Shown: positions 48,233-60,472 of the stretch, in pieces
How the letters are laid out: each line of letters begins with the position of its first letter
How positions within the stretch are numbered: the stretch's first letter is position 1
DNA from: Monarcha castaneiventris obscurior
Lineage: Eukaryota > Chordata > Aves > Passeriformes > Monarchidae
Assembly: GCA_026261815.1 (NCBI GenBank)
Contig: JAMPIT010000350.1
Coordinates: forward strand, 806,001-870,000
DNA: 64,000 nt
Direction of reading: 5' to 3'
The notes under the pieces: model-generated
The model's database searches: none
What the model saw: the letters and a program-made list of their open reading frames with translations, nothing else
What the model was told of the DNA's origin: nothing
Program-made: the position numbers and the translations under genes

Positions 48233-51179
48233 GTGATATGAGCCAGATATAAAGAGGGAAAGCTAGCTATGAGGACACTTGAAAACTGGGACACCCCTTT
48301 GTTCTATGTTGTCTTGCTTCTTGCCTTTCTATGGTAGCACCTCAGTTTCCCTGCAGTCCTATTCAATAATCGTGACTACAGGTCCAGAGACTATTTAAAA
48401 TGAGTAAGAGGAGCAGAACGTGGCTAAAGGGCATAAGGGATGTTCCAGGCAGTGTGAGCTGATCTGGTGACAAGACCAAGGAAGTGCTACAGCTGCTGTG
48501 GCCCTTCCCCGCTGCAGCGCCCTCTGATTATTCACACAGCTGCTACATACATTTTGTGCTGGGATGATGGCCCCTGTCCTGTGCATCACCCAGCACACTG
48601 GGTCCAAATCCTGCCTAAGGCTAAAAGTGGAAGAACAGAAGAAAGCTGAAGGAAGGAACCTGGAGCAAATTGAACAGAAGTACCCATATACTAAGTGAGC
48701 TGGCTGCACACTGCAAGACAAGCATTTGAAAGCTTGACAAATGCAGCCCTGCCTCACCTAAGGGTAAATTTGTCATCTTTGAGCAGGTGCTCACTAACTT
48801 TTAGGTGTAGAATCATGAGCCTGCAATTCTTTAATGACGACACACTTTCCTTGCCAGACATTAACCCATTGATATAAAAAATAAGAGCAGTGGGAGATGT
48901 AATCAATCATAATTCTTATAACTGGATTTAAAATAAGTGATTGCTTTATGTTAACCCTCTTCTTTTTTCCATGCCTCCATCCTTTCAGAAAAGGTCACGT
49001 GATTTCTGTTTCATCAACTCCCTAGAATTGGGACGAGGTTGAAAGACTTTAAGAAGGAGTGTTAGGAGGTCACTGTATGAGAAAATTCAGATGCAGGTGA
49101 GGAACCGAAAAGCATTATAGTGAAGGTTTGCTTGAAGAGATGTCTGGGATTACAGATGCAGTGGACAAACTCTGCTGACATGACATTTGTGCATGTATTG
49201 GGCAAGGACACGACTTGGAAGGCATTAGTGTGTCAGCATTTAGGGAGGCTGATGCAAGGTGAGTGTCAGGCTGGTGCCGACATTAATGGTTAAATCGTGT
49301 CTTTAATCCCCTGGAACTGAGGACTTATAACTATCAAGGAGCCTGGACTGTCACTCAGGTGCTTTAGAAGGAAGTTTCTCATTCTACTTCAGTCCTTTGG
49401 GAAAAAGTGAAGAATTAAAAATACATGTTCATGCCTTACACTGCTTACAGAAAGTTATCCTGACTGTTTGGGAAGCACGACAAGCTGCAGCAGTGGCTCT
49501 CTGCGGAGTAAAGCCTCAGGATTGCCGCTTTCAGGTGAAATGGGAGCTGGGAGGAGGGGAAGGCTGCCCTTTCCGGGCCGTGTAAGAGCTGCCCTCTGAT
49601 TCCGGGTGCCCAGGGCTTGTTACTCTGTTCCTTTGCCTTTCACTGAGTGATCGGCACTGTCTCCTGCTGCCACAGTGCCACGTCTGCCCTCTCAAGGGGA
49701 TGGATGGGATGATTTAACATCTCTTTGGCTCCTTACAGGAATCTGCACACTGAATACTTCAGAGTAAAAGCCCACCATGAGTAAATATAGGGTAGAAAAA
49801 GCCATAACTGCCTAAAACCAGGAAAAAATCCCTTTGAGAGAACAGTACTTTCTTTTTTGTTGCACTGTTTATGCACTTTGTAACATTGTAGCAAAAAGTA
49901 CCTTTTGTTTGTTTTAGTAACAGGCTGTAAAAGAATCAACACATGGAGAAAGAAATACTGCTGGGTTTAGGTGACCAACTCTTTGCTCCACTTTGGACCA
50001 TTAGAACTCAGCATCGCCAGGCCCAATTTGCATCTGTATGCATTCCTCAACAGAGAGCACCTCCAAAGTACAGCTTAGAGAGGATCCCTGGACTACAAAG
50101 ACCCCTGAATAATAATGAATGTTCTTGTGTCCTTGTGGCTGAAGAACCAGCTCCTGGTCTTGGAGCTTGGATGTACTGGTGTCCCGCACATCCTCATATC
50201 ACCCTGGTGTTCCTAAGCTCCATATATCAGGCTGTATGATTTACTATGAGATTTTTATCCTCATATTCTAATCCTTCTTCTTAATTTCGGTTCCATTTTT
50301 TCACAGATCCCTATGGTCTATGAGCATTCCTGGTCAGTGTTATGGGTGGTTGAGACATAGACTAATAAAAATTTAAATTTGTTCATGAGTGCATTGTTAA
50401 TGTCCTTTTTGTCAAACAACAACAATCTACATTTTTATTTAAGATTTCATTTATATTTTATGTTTCCAGAAGCATGGAGTTAGTGGAGAAAATGAGGAAG
50501 CAACTTGGGCTTTTTTTTTGTTGAGATGTTCGCTATAACTCCTGAGGTTATGTGGATTTTGTAGAGATGATCAGCATCTGTTTGAGAGGATGTTGTGTTG
50601 CTAGGAGACATTAATAAGGATGTACCATGAAAAATATAGACTCTTTTTAAATTGCACTTGGGCCAGGAAATGAATGAGTAAAAAGTAGATTAATGAACCA
50701 GGGCATCAAAAATATCAAAGACTGCAAGAATATTTAACTTTTGTGGTGGAAAGCCAGAGTTAAGTGTAAAAATGAATGAAGTTCCAACAAAAATGCATCA
50801 AAATGAGAAGAGCAGACACTGTGGATCATTAACAGCTTGATTAGAGGTACACAGGTAGCCTGAATCAAGAACATAAAGGAAACAAGAACAGAAAAAAAGT
50901 TTGTACAATTGCATGTCTGTTTCAACTTGCTGGTGCTAAACCAAGATCAATCATACACACCTCGGGTATCTTTATCCAGTTAATTGATTAAGCTTACTAA
51001 AAAAACTTACTCTTCTTCTCTTTATAATCACAGCAAGTTCAGCCAGAAAGGACATGAAAAGGCATCTCACTGAAGGAGGACAGTTAAATATCAACCATCC
51101 CTGGTACATATTTGATCAGGCCGTTCAAAACACCTCTACTTACAGAGGCTCCTCCTCAGGCAGACTCATCTGTTGCTAA
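48233..51179. other. Unique sequence with GC-elevated patches, no gene recognised
   Basis: Patches at 48400-48760 and 49490-49700 are richer in GC; the second has several CpGs. Frames of 120 codons (48395-48757 minus) and 98 codons (49943-50239 plus) show no recognised domain. An exact octamer word ATTTGCAT occurs near 50026. The rest is AT-rich. Confidence 0.45.
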
Positions 51180-51247
51180 CTTTTTCCTGTTATTAGGAAG
51201 CATTTCCTAATGTTTAACCTAAACCTCTCTTACAGTATTGTTTACAA
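51180..51247 (-). repeat. Older CR1 LINE, 3' part (left half, interrupted)
   Basis: TTAGGAAGCATTTCCTAATGTTTAACCTAAACCTCTCTTACAG is the reverse of a CR1 3' UTR segment. In that family it is normally followed directly by TTTAAGCCCATTG; here that continuation appears only at 51683, after an intervening CR1. Confidence 0.7.
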
Positions 51248-51674
51248 GAGAAAGAATTTTAAGATAATTGAGCCCAACTGTTAACCCATCACTGCCAAGT
51301 CCACCACTAAACCATGCCCACAAGTGCCATATCCACATGACTTTTAGATACCTCTAGGGATGGTGACCTCCATCACCTTCTGTGGCAGCCTCTTCCAGTG
51401 CTTGGGAACCATTTTGGGGAAGAAATCTTTTCCTAATATCCAATCTAAACCTCCCTGGTGACAACTTGAGGCCTCTTCCTCTTGTCAAATTGCTTCTGAC
51501 CTGAGAGAAGAGGCCAAACCCCAGCTCACTACAACCTCCTTTCAGGTAGATGTAAAGATGTATAAGGTGTTCCCTGAGCCTCGTTTTCTCCAGGCTAAAC
51601 AACCCCAGCTCCCTCAGCTTCTCTTCATAATGCTTGCTCTCTAGAAACTTCACCAACTTTGTTGCCCAAAATAC
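51248..51674 (-). repeat. Younger CR1 LINE inserted in an older one
   Basis: Minus-strand CR1 3' region. The window text runs ATTGAGCCCAACTGTTAACCC, CACTGCCAAGTCCACCACTAAACC, CCTCTAGGGATGGTGACCTCC, TTTTCCTAATATCCAATCTAAACCTCCCTGG, CTACAACCTCCTTTCAGGTAGATGT and TTCTCCAGGCTAAACAACCCC, ending at TTTGTTGCCC. This is a standard 5'-truncated CR1. The 3' tail on the left is decayed. The 109-codon minus frame 51354-51683 is CR1 antisense-free read-through, not a gene. Confidence 0.93.
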
Positions 51675-51875
51675 TCTTATCAAAGTTTAAGCCCATTGGT
51701 CCTTGTTGTATCCTCAGCTGACATAAAGAATAATTTATTACATTCTCCTTCTAGCAAGTGTTTGCATGTTAAACAACTGTCATCATGTCTCCTCTCAGTC
51801 TTATTTTCTCTAGATTAAATAATCCAAATTTTTGCAAAGTGCCTGCCTCCATCGTGTTCTCAGAGCTCTGAACCC
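51675..51875 (-). repeat. Older CR1 LINE, right half (continuation)
   Basis: GTTTAAGCCCATTGGTCCTTGTTGTATCCTCAG, CTCCTTCTAGCAAGTGTTTGCATG and CATCATGTCTCCTCTCAGTCTTATTTTCTCTAGATTAAATAATCC follow one another as in an old CR1 3' UTR read in reverse. They continue the text that broke off at 51247. Confidence 0.75.
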
Positions 51876-53064
51876 TTTTGGTATTTGCACTGGAAACTGT
51901 TAAATGCAAAGGTATTTTGTGTAAAGATCTGATAACTTCTCCTGGACTTTGGAAACAAGTGAATGAGAAAGAACACAGCTTAATTCACAACCAAGGACAC
52001 TTGCTCAGGAAAACAGTGCATATTTTGTCAACACAACCTTACCTTTTCAGGTCAGCAGTAAGTATTCAGTCTCATCTGTGGTTGCCCATCACAAAAAAAT
52101 AAGAGATGTCTCAAAATGTCAAACAGAAAATAAGAGATACCTGAAAATGTCAAATGGCTTCTCACAAGCCAAAAAGTCCAGATAAAGCCAGTCCTTTTTC
52201 TAGAAATAACTAGGCTGTAAATTGAGGTAAACACCCTTCTGTTTTTCTATTTTCTCAGTTTTGCTGAGGATCTATACCTGCAAAAGTTTTGTAACCTAAT
52301 TTCTATCGTGGTTGTGTTGTCATGGCTGCAAAATGGTGATGCTATAGTTTTACGAGTTTAATTTAATAAAATGCAGGTTCATAATATCACAGTAGAGCTT
52401 CATACTTTTTGTGCTTAATGATACCACCCGATCTCAGCATCTCTACTGATGTGATAATGTTACTGAAAGGGCCTCTGATAGAGTGGTATGATTATAGTAC
52501 AGACCCATCTTCCTCATTTTCTTTTAAATTTTTTCATTAAAGGTGAAGTCAATTAAGAAACAGAAAAATGTTGGTCAAATAACATCAAATGGCTGAGAAA
52601 GCCATGAAATTAAATTCAGAGTTCAAGCTGAAGCACAACAGGAACCAACCAATTACAGCTGTCTAATGGCAGGGTGTCTGTCCAGAGGGAAGGCTGAATT
52701 GTGTGCATGGATGGATGTGTGTGCTGGCCCTGCAAATCCACAGGTGTCCAAGGATTCACAGAGCAGAACTGGAACTTCTTTCTATCTGCTGCCCAATTCC
52801 ATGCATAGTGAATTACGGTTTAAGTGGTAGTTTTGTCTCAGAAGTTATTTTCCTATTTGTATTAGAAAAAAAATTCAGGCTCTATAGCAACAAAATATAT
52901 CTCATGCTCTAGTATTTTACCTTTTCTTTTATTTCCACATCGATGAACCCTTGGGTATCCAGAGTGGCCAGAGCATTAGGAAGTAGCCCATGCTTTAACT
53001 GGCTTCACTTTTATGATGCAAGCTGTGGTTGAAAAAGTTTGAAGATCATTCAAGACATGCAGAT
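51876..53064. other. Unique sequence, no gene recognised
   Basis: AT-rich. A diverged tandem duplication of about 31 bases (AAAATAAGAGAT...AAAATGTCAAA, twice) lies at 52096-52157. No exon or further repeat recognised. Confidence 0.5.
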
Positions 53065-53215
53065 TCCTAGCAGAAGCCAGAAGCTTCTCCTATGTCTGTC
53101 AGAGTCACTGCCAGCCAGTTCCAAGACAGATCAGATCCACCACTGCCTGGGGCCCAGCCTATCAACCATGGTGGCAGTGCCTCTGGGATAACAAAATTAA
53201 GGAGGTCTGTTGTGA
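53065..53215 (+). mobile_element. LTR-like dispersed repeat, copy C (short)
   Basis: AGAAGCCAGAAGCTTCTCC, GTCACTGCCAGCCAGTTCCAAGACAGATCAG, GGCCCAGCCTATCAACCATGGTGGCAGTGCCTCTGGGATAACA match the left part of copies A and B on the same strand. Similarity stops near 53215, where the GAGTGAGAAT section would be expected. Confidence 0.65.
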
Positions 53216-56200
53216 ATCCTGATTTAGGCTGACTATGCCAGTTTGTCATGAATGACTGGTTTAGGTCACTTAAAGAAATCTCCAGCAAATGTATCAGGAA
53301 AAGCAGGTTTAATACAAATCTGTAAAAGCACGACCGTGTTCAACGCCAAGGTTCAATCTACTACTTACTACTTTTGTATGGATGAAACATACAAAAAATA
53401 TCAGAGTAGAATCAATTAAGAATTATTTTCAGAGGTAAGAGTGCAAGAGGGCTTAGCAGCACCTAATGATTGACTAATGTATGAAGTGGTTCAATAGGAT
53501 TTACTACAATTATACCAGGACTTAATTAAAGATTTGAGGTAGTAACACTGATACTATGCTTGCTAGAGGGTATTTGAATCCATTCACCTGCACACACATG
53601 CACACAGGGACACAAAGTATTTACTAGGGTACTGTTAATAATTCCCCTTGAGTGTCAGTGAAATACTGAAGTCAAATGCCTTGGCATTTCATAGAGAGTG
53701 AGAGCTGAGCCTCACGAGTTGGGAGCATCAGCCCAGGTCCCGTTGTCTCAGTGAGAGTCCTCTGAATTTTGCAAACCTATCTCTCAGAGGGAGATGCTAC
53801 TGCAGTCCTGGAATGCTCAAAGGGCCTCACTTAGGACCACTCTTTATGGGACCGCAAGTTGATTAGCATTTGTCATCTGCAAAATTTCCCTCCCCAGGTC
53901 AGTAATAACCGGAGTTTCCAAAATAATTGGAGGTTGTTTCCAGTACAAATGGATATTTGATATTTTCAAAACTCCAGCCGCAATGAATGGTGCCACACTC
54001 CTCTGGCTGTAGTTCAGGTAGGGAAGGTTCCAAGGCTGTATCAGGTTATAAATGCACTCTTTACTAGGCAATGTGTCACTTTAATGCTGTGCTGTTAATA
54101 AACCACAACATATGACACAACACCACTGATAGCTTTCTACATAAAGTTAGATCCTTTAAAAAAAAAAAAAGGTTGAATTTTCTTGGCATTTTTTTGTTGG
54201 GGAGGTAATATATTCCTTTCATAATTTTGGAATTGCACTCCTGAACCTGGATATGAATGGCAATTTTTTCACAAATTTTTACTGCACAAGGAACCCTTGA
54301 TGTTTCACAAGAGTATAGATGAATTAAAACCCCCGAATACAATGAATTAAACTACAAGTATACGAATTATTCCTGTGAACGATTTACTCCATCCTTTCTT
54401 TTAGCTATGGTTTTCAATGTGGACATATCAAAACATATGTTGAACAAGACTTTAACCTGGCTGCTTTATGCTTTCTTTCCTCCATAATGTAATTCCAAGT
54501 ACAGTATGGGGTTACAAGTGTTGGAACCCTGTAATGTATATTTCCCATCTGCTCTCACTTCATCACAACACTGTGTTCCTATAAATTGCTTTTTTCTGCC
54601 TCACTCCCACATCATGTAATGTTTCAAATAGTTACATGATAGTATGAAAAACTGATTAAGGGTGTAGCTTGGCTTTGTGACTTGATTCACCATTATAACA
54701 ATGCCAAAAGTGACAGCTTCATTTTATCAGTTTGTTACAGTGATTTGCCTTGTAATAAGCAAACCATCTCAACATTATTTCTTTGTTGAGCTTTGGCTTC
54801 TAAAATTAAGTTTAAAATATATTTGCAATATTATTTTCTGCAGTAATTACTTCATAGTGAAGAGAAAGGAGAGTGGGACACAACATTCTTGAGATTTTTC
54901 TCCTCCCCAAATTTTAATACCAGTTAAATAGAGGGTGTTTCTTGTCTGGGTTATCTCACCTGCAATTTCACTGGTTCACGGCTGGCTGGAGCCCGTGTGT
55001 GTCCTCCAGCACCATCTGCAGTTAAAACATAGGTATTATTATATACTAACATCAGAAATAAACACCAGAGGCCAAAGTTCCTGTCAGGGATAGGATATAA
55101 TCTGTAAAGTCAGTATTAAAACTCTAGTCAGTCTTTGAAGCAATGAAAGTGTAATTACTGTTACTCACTTTCCTTCTTTTATGAAAGTAAAAGAACAGTG
55201 TGACACATAAAACAACTTTCTCTGAGCTTTTTTTTTTTGTAGCTTTTTGAAGCATTTAATTATTAAAATTCCAAGAATAATCCTTCTAGATTAAACATAA
55301 AGGCTGACTCTCCACTGGAGTACTGAGGTGAAATGAAGAGGGAAGAGCAGCCAGCAGGGAGCTGATTGGAGGTCCTTGATCCCCAACAGGTAGCCCCCAC
55401 AGTATGTTAAAAAGTCACAGGGCTTATCTTTAAATGTTAGACTACAGATGTAAGCCCAGCATGATGCCACAGCCCAACCCTTGTACAGCTACCAGCATTG
55501 CATCTGAAGAGCCAGCAAAGCCATGAAGGACAGTCTATTCTTTCCATGCTTAATTTTACCTTAGCAGACATATCTCTAGGCTGAGGAAAGTCTTCAGGCA
55601 GAGTCCACTGCTGCCTCAGAAAACATGAACCTATCAGTTTTGTGAGATTAACTGAGTCTGCAAGCATTTAACAGCACCTACCCATATCCTCACAAGGAGA
55701 GGAAAGGAAAAAAATATTGTAAGTGTGGTGCACATTTGTAAGGCAAAACCCACAATAGGAAATATTTTCAGCTTGCCACATTTATTCTTACATTTTGTCT
55801 TTGATTTCCTCCTGACTCTGCACTGAGGAACTGTTTGGGCAAAATGTTGTCTTGCACTGGGGTGTTATAGGTGCTAAAGGCTCCTAGCAAGGCTCCTGAC
55901 AGATGAAGGTACAAAAACCCTTCATAAAATTGTAATATGGGACATTTTCACCTGGCTACATGCCAGCTGAAACAGTCTTCTGCTTACACATCCATCTCCT
56001 CCACTTCTGATTTTTAAGAAAACAGGTTCTGTTTTACCTTCCTCAGAAAATCGAATGTTATAAGCAGAAAAATCTTCCAGAATGAGCTTCCCAGTTTGTC
56101 AGCATAGAGCAAACAGTGACAAAAATGAGTGAGAGTCAAAGGTAAGAAAAAGGAATATCTACCTACACATATATATTGATATGTTTATAGGAGAGTGAGG

Positions 56201-58946
56201 AGGTGTGCCACAAGTGGATGGGTTGTGCTGTCTGCCTCTCTCCTCTAATTAATTGCCTTGGTGTCAGAGAACTGTCCCATCCCCATGTTTTTGCCAGTTC
56301 AATTCTTTTAAGATTTCTGTCACCACCTAACCACTGCTCACCAGTGTCAGAAGCTGTTTAGCATTCACATATGCTTGCAAAAGCATAGTTGTGAGGGTAT
56401 AAATAAATCAGCCTGATCCTAATAGTGATGTTAGTGACGGGCTCTAGTCAGGGCAGGGAAGAAGAAAGACTTCAAGTGCTTGTAACCAGCAGTTTACATG
56501 TACAAGGTATATGGATATTCCTGCTTCAGAGCACAAAGAAAAATGTGACTAATGAAGCTTTGGAAGAATCTGTTCTACTGGCACGTTATTTCGTAATTGT
56601 TCAGTATAGAATTTCTTGCCTTCACCTCTGAATCATCCTATTTGTGGACTCCAATGATGTGTGATACTCCGTGCAGCTCTGATCTGAACTGGTTAGAGTG
56701 TACCTGAACTGTGTCTGAACTGTGTACCTGACTTCTGCTGCCTTCCAGATCTTATAAAACGTTTTACTGATGTACAAAAAAGGGGAAAAATATGGGTCAA
56801 GAATGGGAATGTAGTTTCTTCAGCACTTTATTTTGAATATTAAAATTTAAGCAAGTGGCAATTATCAAATTTCCAAATGGGAGGAGATGAGTGCTGCAAG
56901 GACTGTTTAAGAAGCTGATGCATCCTAGACATAAGCAGTGGCACTGGGATATCTCACCTTTTCTCTCCAGGTTTTCAAGCAGTTTTTAATGTCCAGTTTA
57001 GCTTTTGGCCACTGCTGCGGTCTGAATTGGCATTTTCATACACCTGTTACGCTTCTCAGATCCCTTTTCCTCAGATGTCTTTTCCCTATTTGAAGGGGAA
57101 ATTCCAACAGCAATAGTAATTTGTGACCAAGGCATGATCTGACACAGAGGACAAGAAGGCCCATCTGCAGAAGCAGTTAAACTAGCTGGAAGCAAGGATG
57201 CCAGGGACAGAAGGACTCTCTACCAGGGAGTGAAATTTGCATAGGAGATAAGAAATGCTGCAGTATTATCTTGTAACGATTGTGGAATATGAGTGCTCAG
57301 GGGACACTTTTGGTAAACAGACATGGCAGTGGGGCATGCATCCAAGGCTGGGCTGATCCACCTCATGCCAACACCCACCGGACTGGTGCTGGGATAAGTG
57401 TACGTAAGGAATCAGCTCTTGCTGCATTTTTGCAGCCTGCTTGCAGAGCCACTTATGGTAGTAGGGCTCTGCCCAATCCATTGCTTATCAGATCCCTTTA
57501 TATTTAATCACAAATGTGTCTTTAATTTTCCTCAAGGGAATGCAACAAAAATTTTACAATTTATGTCTCCTAGTCCACCACTGTATGTGGAATGATTGTT
57601 TTTCCCACCTGTATGTGTCACTTTGTCTGCATGAAATGCTGGTGCAGTGTTTCCAGACTATTTAGTGGCCTACAAGACTCCTTCCTGTCTCTCTTGCTCA
57701 CAGCAGACCATGGCTTTCTCCTTGATTACAGCAGTTCTGAACTGGGCACATAAATTCCTGGGGCAGGGACTAGATGTGAAGTTTTGAAATAACTCTGTCA
57801 CTGTTACTCCTAACATAAACTTCATTGTATTTTTTAATATCTTCTACCCTCCTTAAGAAAAAAAAAAACAAACCAAACAAACCATCATATAGGTCTTCAC
57901 TATATTTTCTGAATTTTCCAGAGTAAAGTTATCCTACATGGGAAAGAGTGACCCCCTGACCAAACAAAAACCTGTCTTAAACACAGTTCCTAAAAATAGA
58001 CATAAACACACCTAACATAGATTGACACAAATTACCAGCAGGGGTCACCCAAACTTGAAATTATAACTCTGATCATAAAGGTTACCACGTCTTCTCCAAA
58101 AATGATTAATTCTATCAGCATGTTGTTAGTGTGACTCAATGACATACAGATCAAATCAAACACGTTAGATAGGCATGGGCAAAACAGGGGTCACTTTAGT
58201 ACTGAAAAACTGTGTCCTGACTTAGCAGGTTGGTTTTTAAACTGCTGGAAGGATACAGGGGATTGCACAATCTGATTGCATTATTCAAAGTACTGTAAGT
58301 GGATGAATCAGCTGGCATCTGTCTCTGATCTGTGCCTTTCAAGTTCATTTAAAGCTGAAATGTTTCATCAGTCGGAGAGAAGAAGGAAAATCCTGGTGTA
58401 GAAACACCAGCTGAATTAATCGGAATGCTGAGCTCCAGTATAACTGGGAGTATCACATGTCCTAATTTATTAATCCTTAAATCTTGCAGAAATGTGGGCA
58501 GAAGAAGGGAACATAGCCTTCAGATTAACCTACCTGTTAAAATGGAAATTAATTTACTTTCCACCCCATCCCTATGTTTAACAATGGACTGAGCTCTATG
58601 TTTAACCTACTAAGTGTGGGTTACACAAAACATTTTCTGCAAGATCCAGATTTATTCCCCTGTTTCTTCATTTTTCCCAAGGGAAAAACAAGATGCAAAT
58701 TCGTGGTGTCTGAGACAAGTTATATGTGATATGACTAGTGTCAGGTACTCAGTTATTAAGGAAACCTGTCGCAGAGAGTTTTGATGCTTGATTAAGCACC
58801 AGAAGCCAGGACCTTCCTAAAAACAGCATCCTGCAAAGAACAACTCTTCTAGGGAAAAAGGCAGCCTCCCAGAACAGCGGTGATCTCGGCAAGTGGAGCC
58901 ATTTCTCAGCTACAAGCGATTCCAGCTCTTGTGGTTCAGCTCTGTG
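53216..58946. other. Long unique stretch, no gene recognised
   Basis: 5.7 kb without a confident repeat or gene. Small features: a CACACACATGCACACA patch near 53590, A-runs at 54159-54170 and 57859-57869, a T-run at 55229-55238. Frames at 53844-54342, 55437-55667 and 58749-59057 have no recognised motif. GC content rises from about 58840 up to the LTR. Confidence 0.5.
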
Positions 58947-59015
58947 TGAGATCACCCGAGGCAAACTCGGGGACAGAGAGACAGGAGCCGTGTGTGGCAG
59001 TGCCACAAAGGCAGC

Positions 59016-59021
59016 TTTATT
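59016..59021 (-). terminator. Polyadenylation signal (AATAAA) of the solo LTR
   Basis: The minus strand reads AATAAAGCTGCC about 70 bases downstream of the TATA box, followed within 20 bases by a TGTGGCA string suitable for cleavage. Confidence 0.65.
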
Positions 59022-59087
59022 GTCCAGCAGTCCCTGGGAAGGGGAGGCCAGGGACAATGGCTCCCTGATTCAGGGCAGACCCAGGGC

Positions 59088-59096
59088 CTTTTTATG
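59088..59096 (-). promoter_or_regulatory. TATA-type box of the solo LTR
   Basis: The minus strand reads CATAAAAAG, followed by a GGCCCTGGG segment and then the poly(A) signal, as in many avian LTR promoters. Confidence 0.6.
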
Positions 59097-59343
59097 GGAA
59101 AGGCAGGGGTGGGGTAGAACCCAATTTACCAACTGGATACAAGACATTACCATAGAGAAACAAGGCATGCTGGGGGTGGTTCAGTCTCTCACTATAACCT
59201 AGAGAGAAGTTTCTTATCTCTTAGTCTTTTTGCCCTCAAGCTTCTCACCTTCAAAGAAGGACAGAGCACTCCTGAGTCAAAGGCTTACAGCCCTCCACAG
59301 AAACCTGCTTGTTTTTCTCTCTCGCCGCACCCTTAGTAGGACA

Positions 59344-59561
59344 TGTGAATGGAAAAATGAAAGACAAAAAAACCCAAAGAGCAGACACTTTTTTTTTTAA
59401 GATCATTTTCATTCCCAGGTCTGAGTTAAGAAGGTTTCTAGTGCTGAGTTAGTAGAATAAGTTCTATTAGGTTCTTCCTTCTTTCCCCCCATTCCCTGTT
59501 AATAAAAGAGATTAGATGGAGTCCTGGGAACAGTAAGAACCTTGAAGTTCAGTGCTGTGGT
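59344..59561. other. Short unique spacer between LTR and CR1
   Basis: AT-rich with a T-run near 59390-59398; nothing recognised. Confidence 0.5.
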
Positions 59562-60472
59562 CCGCACTATCTGACATCTTCATTCACCACTTGGCTGATG
59601 GGGCAGAGACCACCCCCGGGAAGTTTGCAGCAGATACACAATCGAGTATCACCCGGCTGCTGTACCAGATTGCTGTGCTGACGCTCAGAGGGGCCTCACT
59701 AGGCTGGATAAATTGGCCAACGTAAACCTCCTCTTGCTAAACAAAGAGAAATGCCAAGTTCTGCATGTGGAGAAGAATTGTGCCATACACCAGCATTGGC
59801 GGGGGGCTGACTGGCTGGAAAGCAGCGCTGCAGAAGGCCCTGGGGACCTGGGGAAGAATCAGCTGGACAAGACCTGTCAATACATCCTTTAGCAAAGAAG
59901 GCAAACAGCCTCCTTGACTGCATTAGGAGGATATTTGTCACTGCTCAGCACTGGTGAGACACATCTAGAATGATGGGCCCAAATCTGGACTCCTGGATGC
60001 AAGACAGATATGGACTTCTTGCAGAAAATCCAGCAGAGGCCCATGAGGATGATTAAAGGATTGGAGCATTTGACATATGAAGACTGAGAAAAGAGACCAT
60101 TCAGCCTAGAGAAGACAAGGCTCAGGGGCATCTCATCAAGATTTATAAATATCTGATGGGGTGGAGAGTTAAAGAAGAGAGAGACAGACTCTTCTCAGTA
60201 AGTGCCTGCTGACAGGATGAGAGGTAATGGACACAAAATAAAACACACGAAATTTTATCTAAATGTGAAAAAACTTTCTAGTGTGAGAGGGGTCAAACAC
60301 TGGAACAATCTGTCTAGAGAGGTTGTGGAATTTTCATTCTAAAACCTGTTCAAAATCTCACTTGACATGACCCTGAGCAACCTCCTCCAGATGACCCTTC
60401 TTTGATCAGGGGATTGGACTGGATGATTTTCAGACCTGCCTCCTATCACCAGCTACTCTATGAGTCTCTGAG
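59562..60472 (+). repeat. CR1 LINE, ORF2 end plus complete 3' UTR (longest copy)
   Basis: The text starts in the CR1 ORF2 'ACATCTTCATTCACCACTTGGCTGATGGGGCAGAG' region, continues with AAGTTTGCAGCAGATACACA, GAGAAATGCCAAGTTCTGCA, CTGACTGGCTGGAAAGCAGCGC and ACTGCTCAGCACTGGTGAGACACATCTAGA, then enters the 3' UTR: GAGAAGACAAGGCTCAGGGGCATCTCATCAAG, GGTCAAACACTGGAACAATCTG, GGATTGGACTGGATGATTTTCAGA, ending near CTCTATGAGTCTCTGAG. ORF2 is broken by many stops. About 910 bp; the 5' end is truncated as usual. Confidence 0.93.

Larger units (their letters stand above)
58947..59343 (-). mobile_element. Solo LTR of an endogenous retrovirus
   Basis: On the minus strand the element starts TGTCCTACTAAGGG and ends GGGTGATCTCA, satisfying the TG...CA rule. 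It contains a CATAAAAAG TATA-type box and, about 70 bases later, an AATAAAGCTGCC polyadenylation signal, the standard order of U3-R-U5. TGTG flanks both ends (58943-58946 and 59344-59347), a candidate 4-bp target duplication, which would suit a class I (ERV1) element; with so short a flank the class is uncertain. No gag, pol or env sequence adjoins it. Length 397 bp. Confidence 0.75.

Noticed and set aside
48007..48294. 95-codon lysine/proline/asparagine-rich minus frame
   Set aside because: Produced by the T/G-rich low-complexity tract read on the other strand.
58030..58050. CCAGCAGGGGTC as a CTCF site
   Set aside because: The core is partly matched but the flanks do not agree, so it is weaker than the 63415 site.
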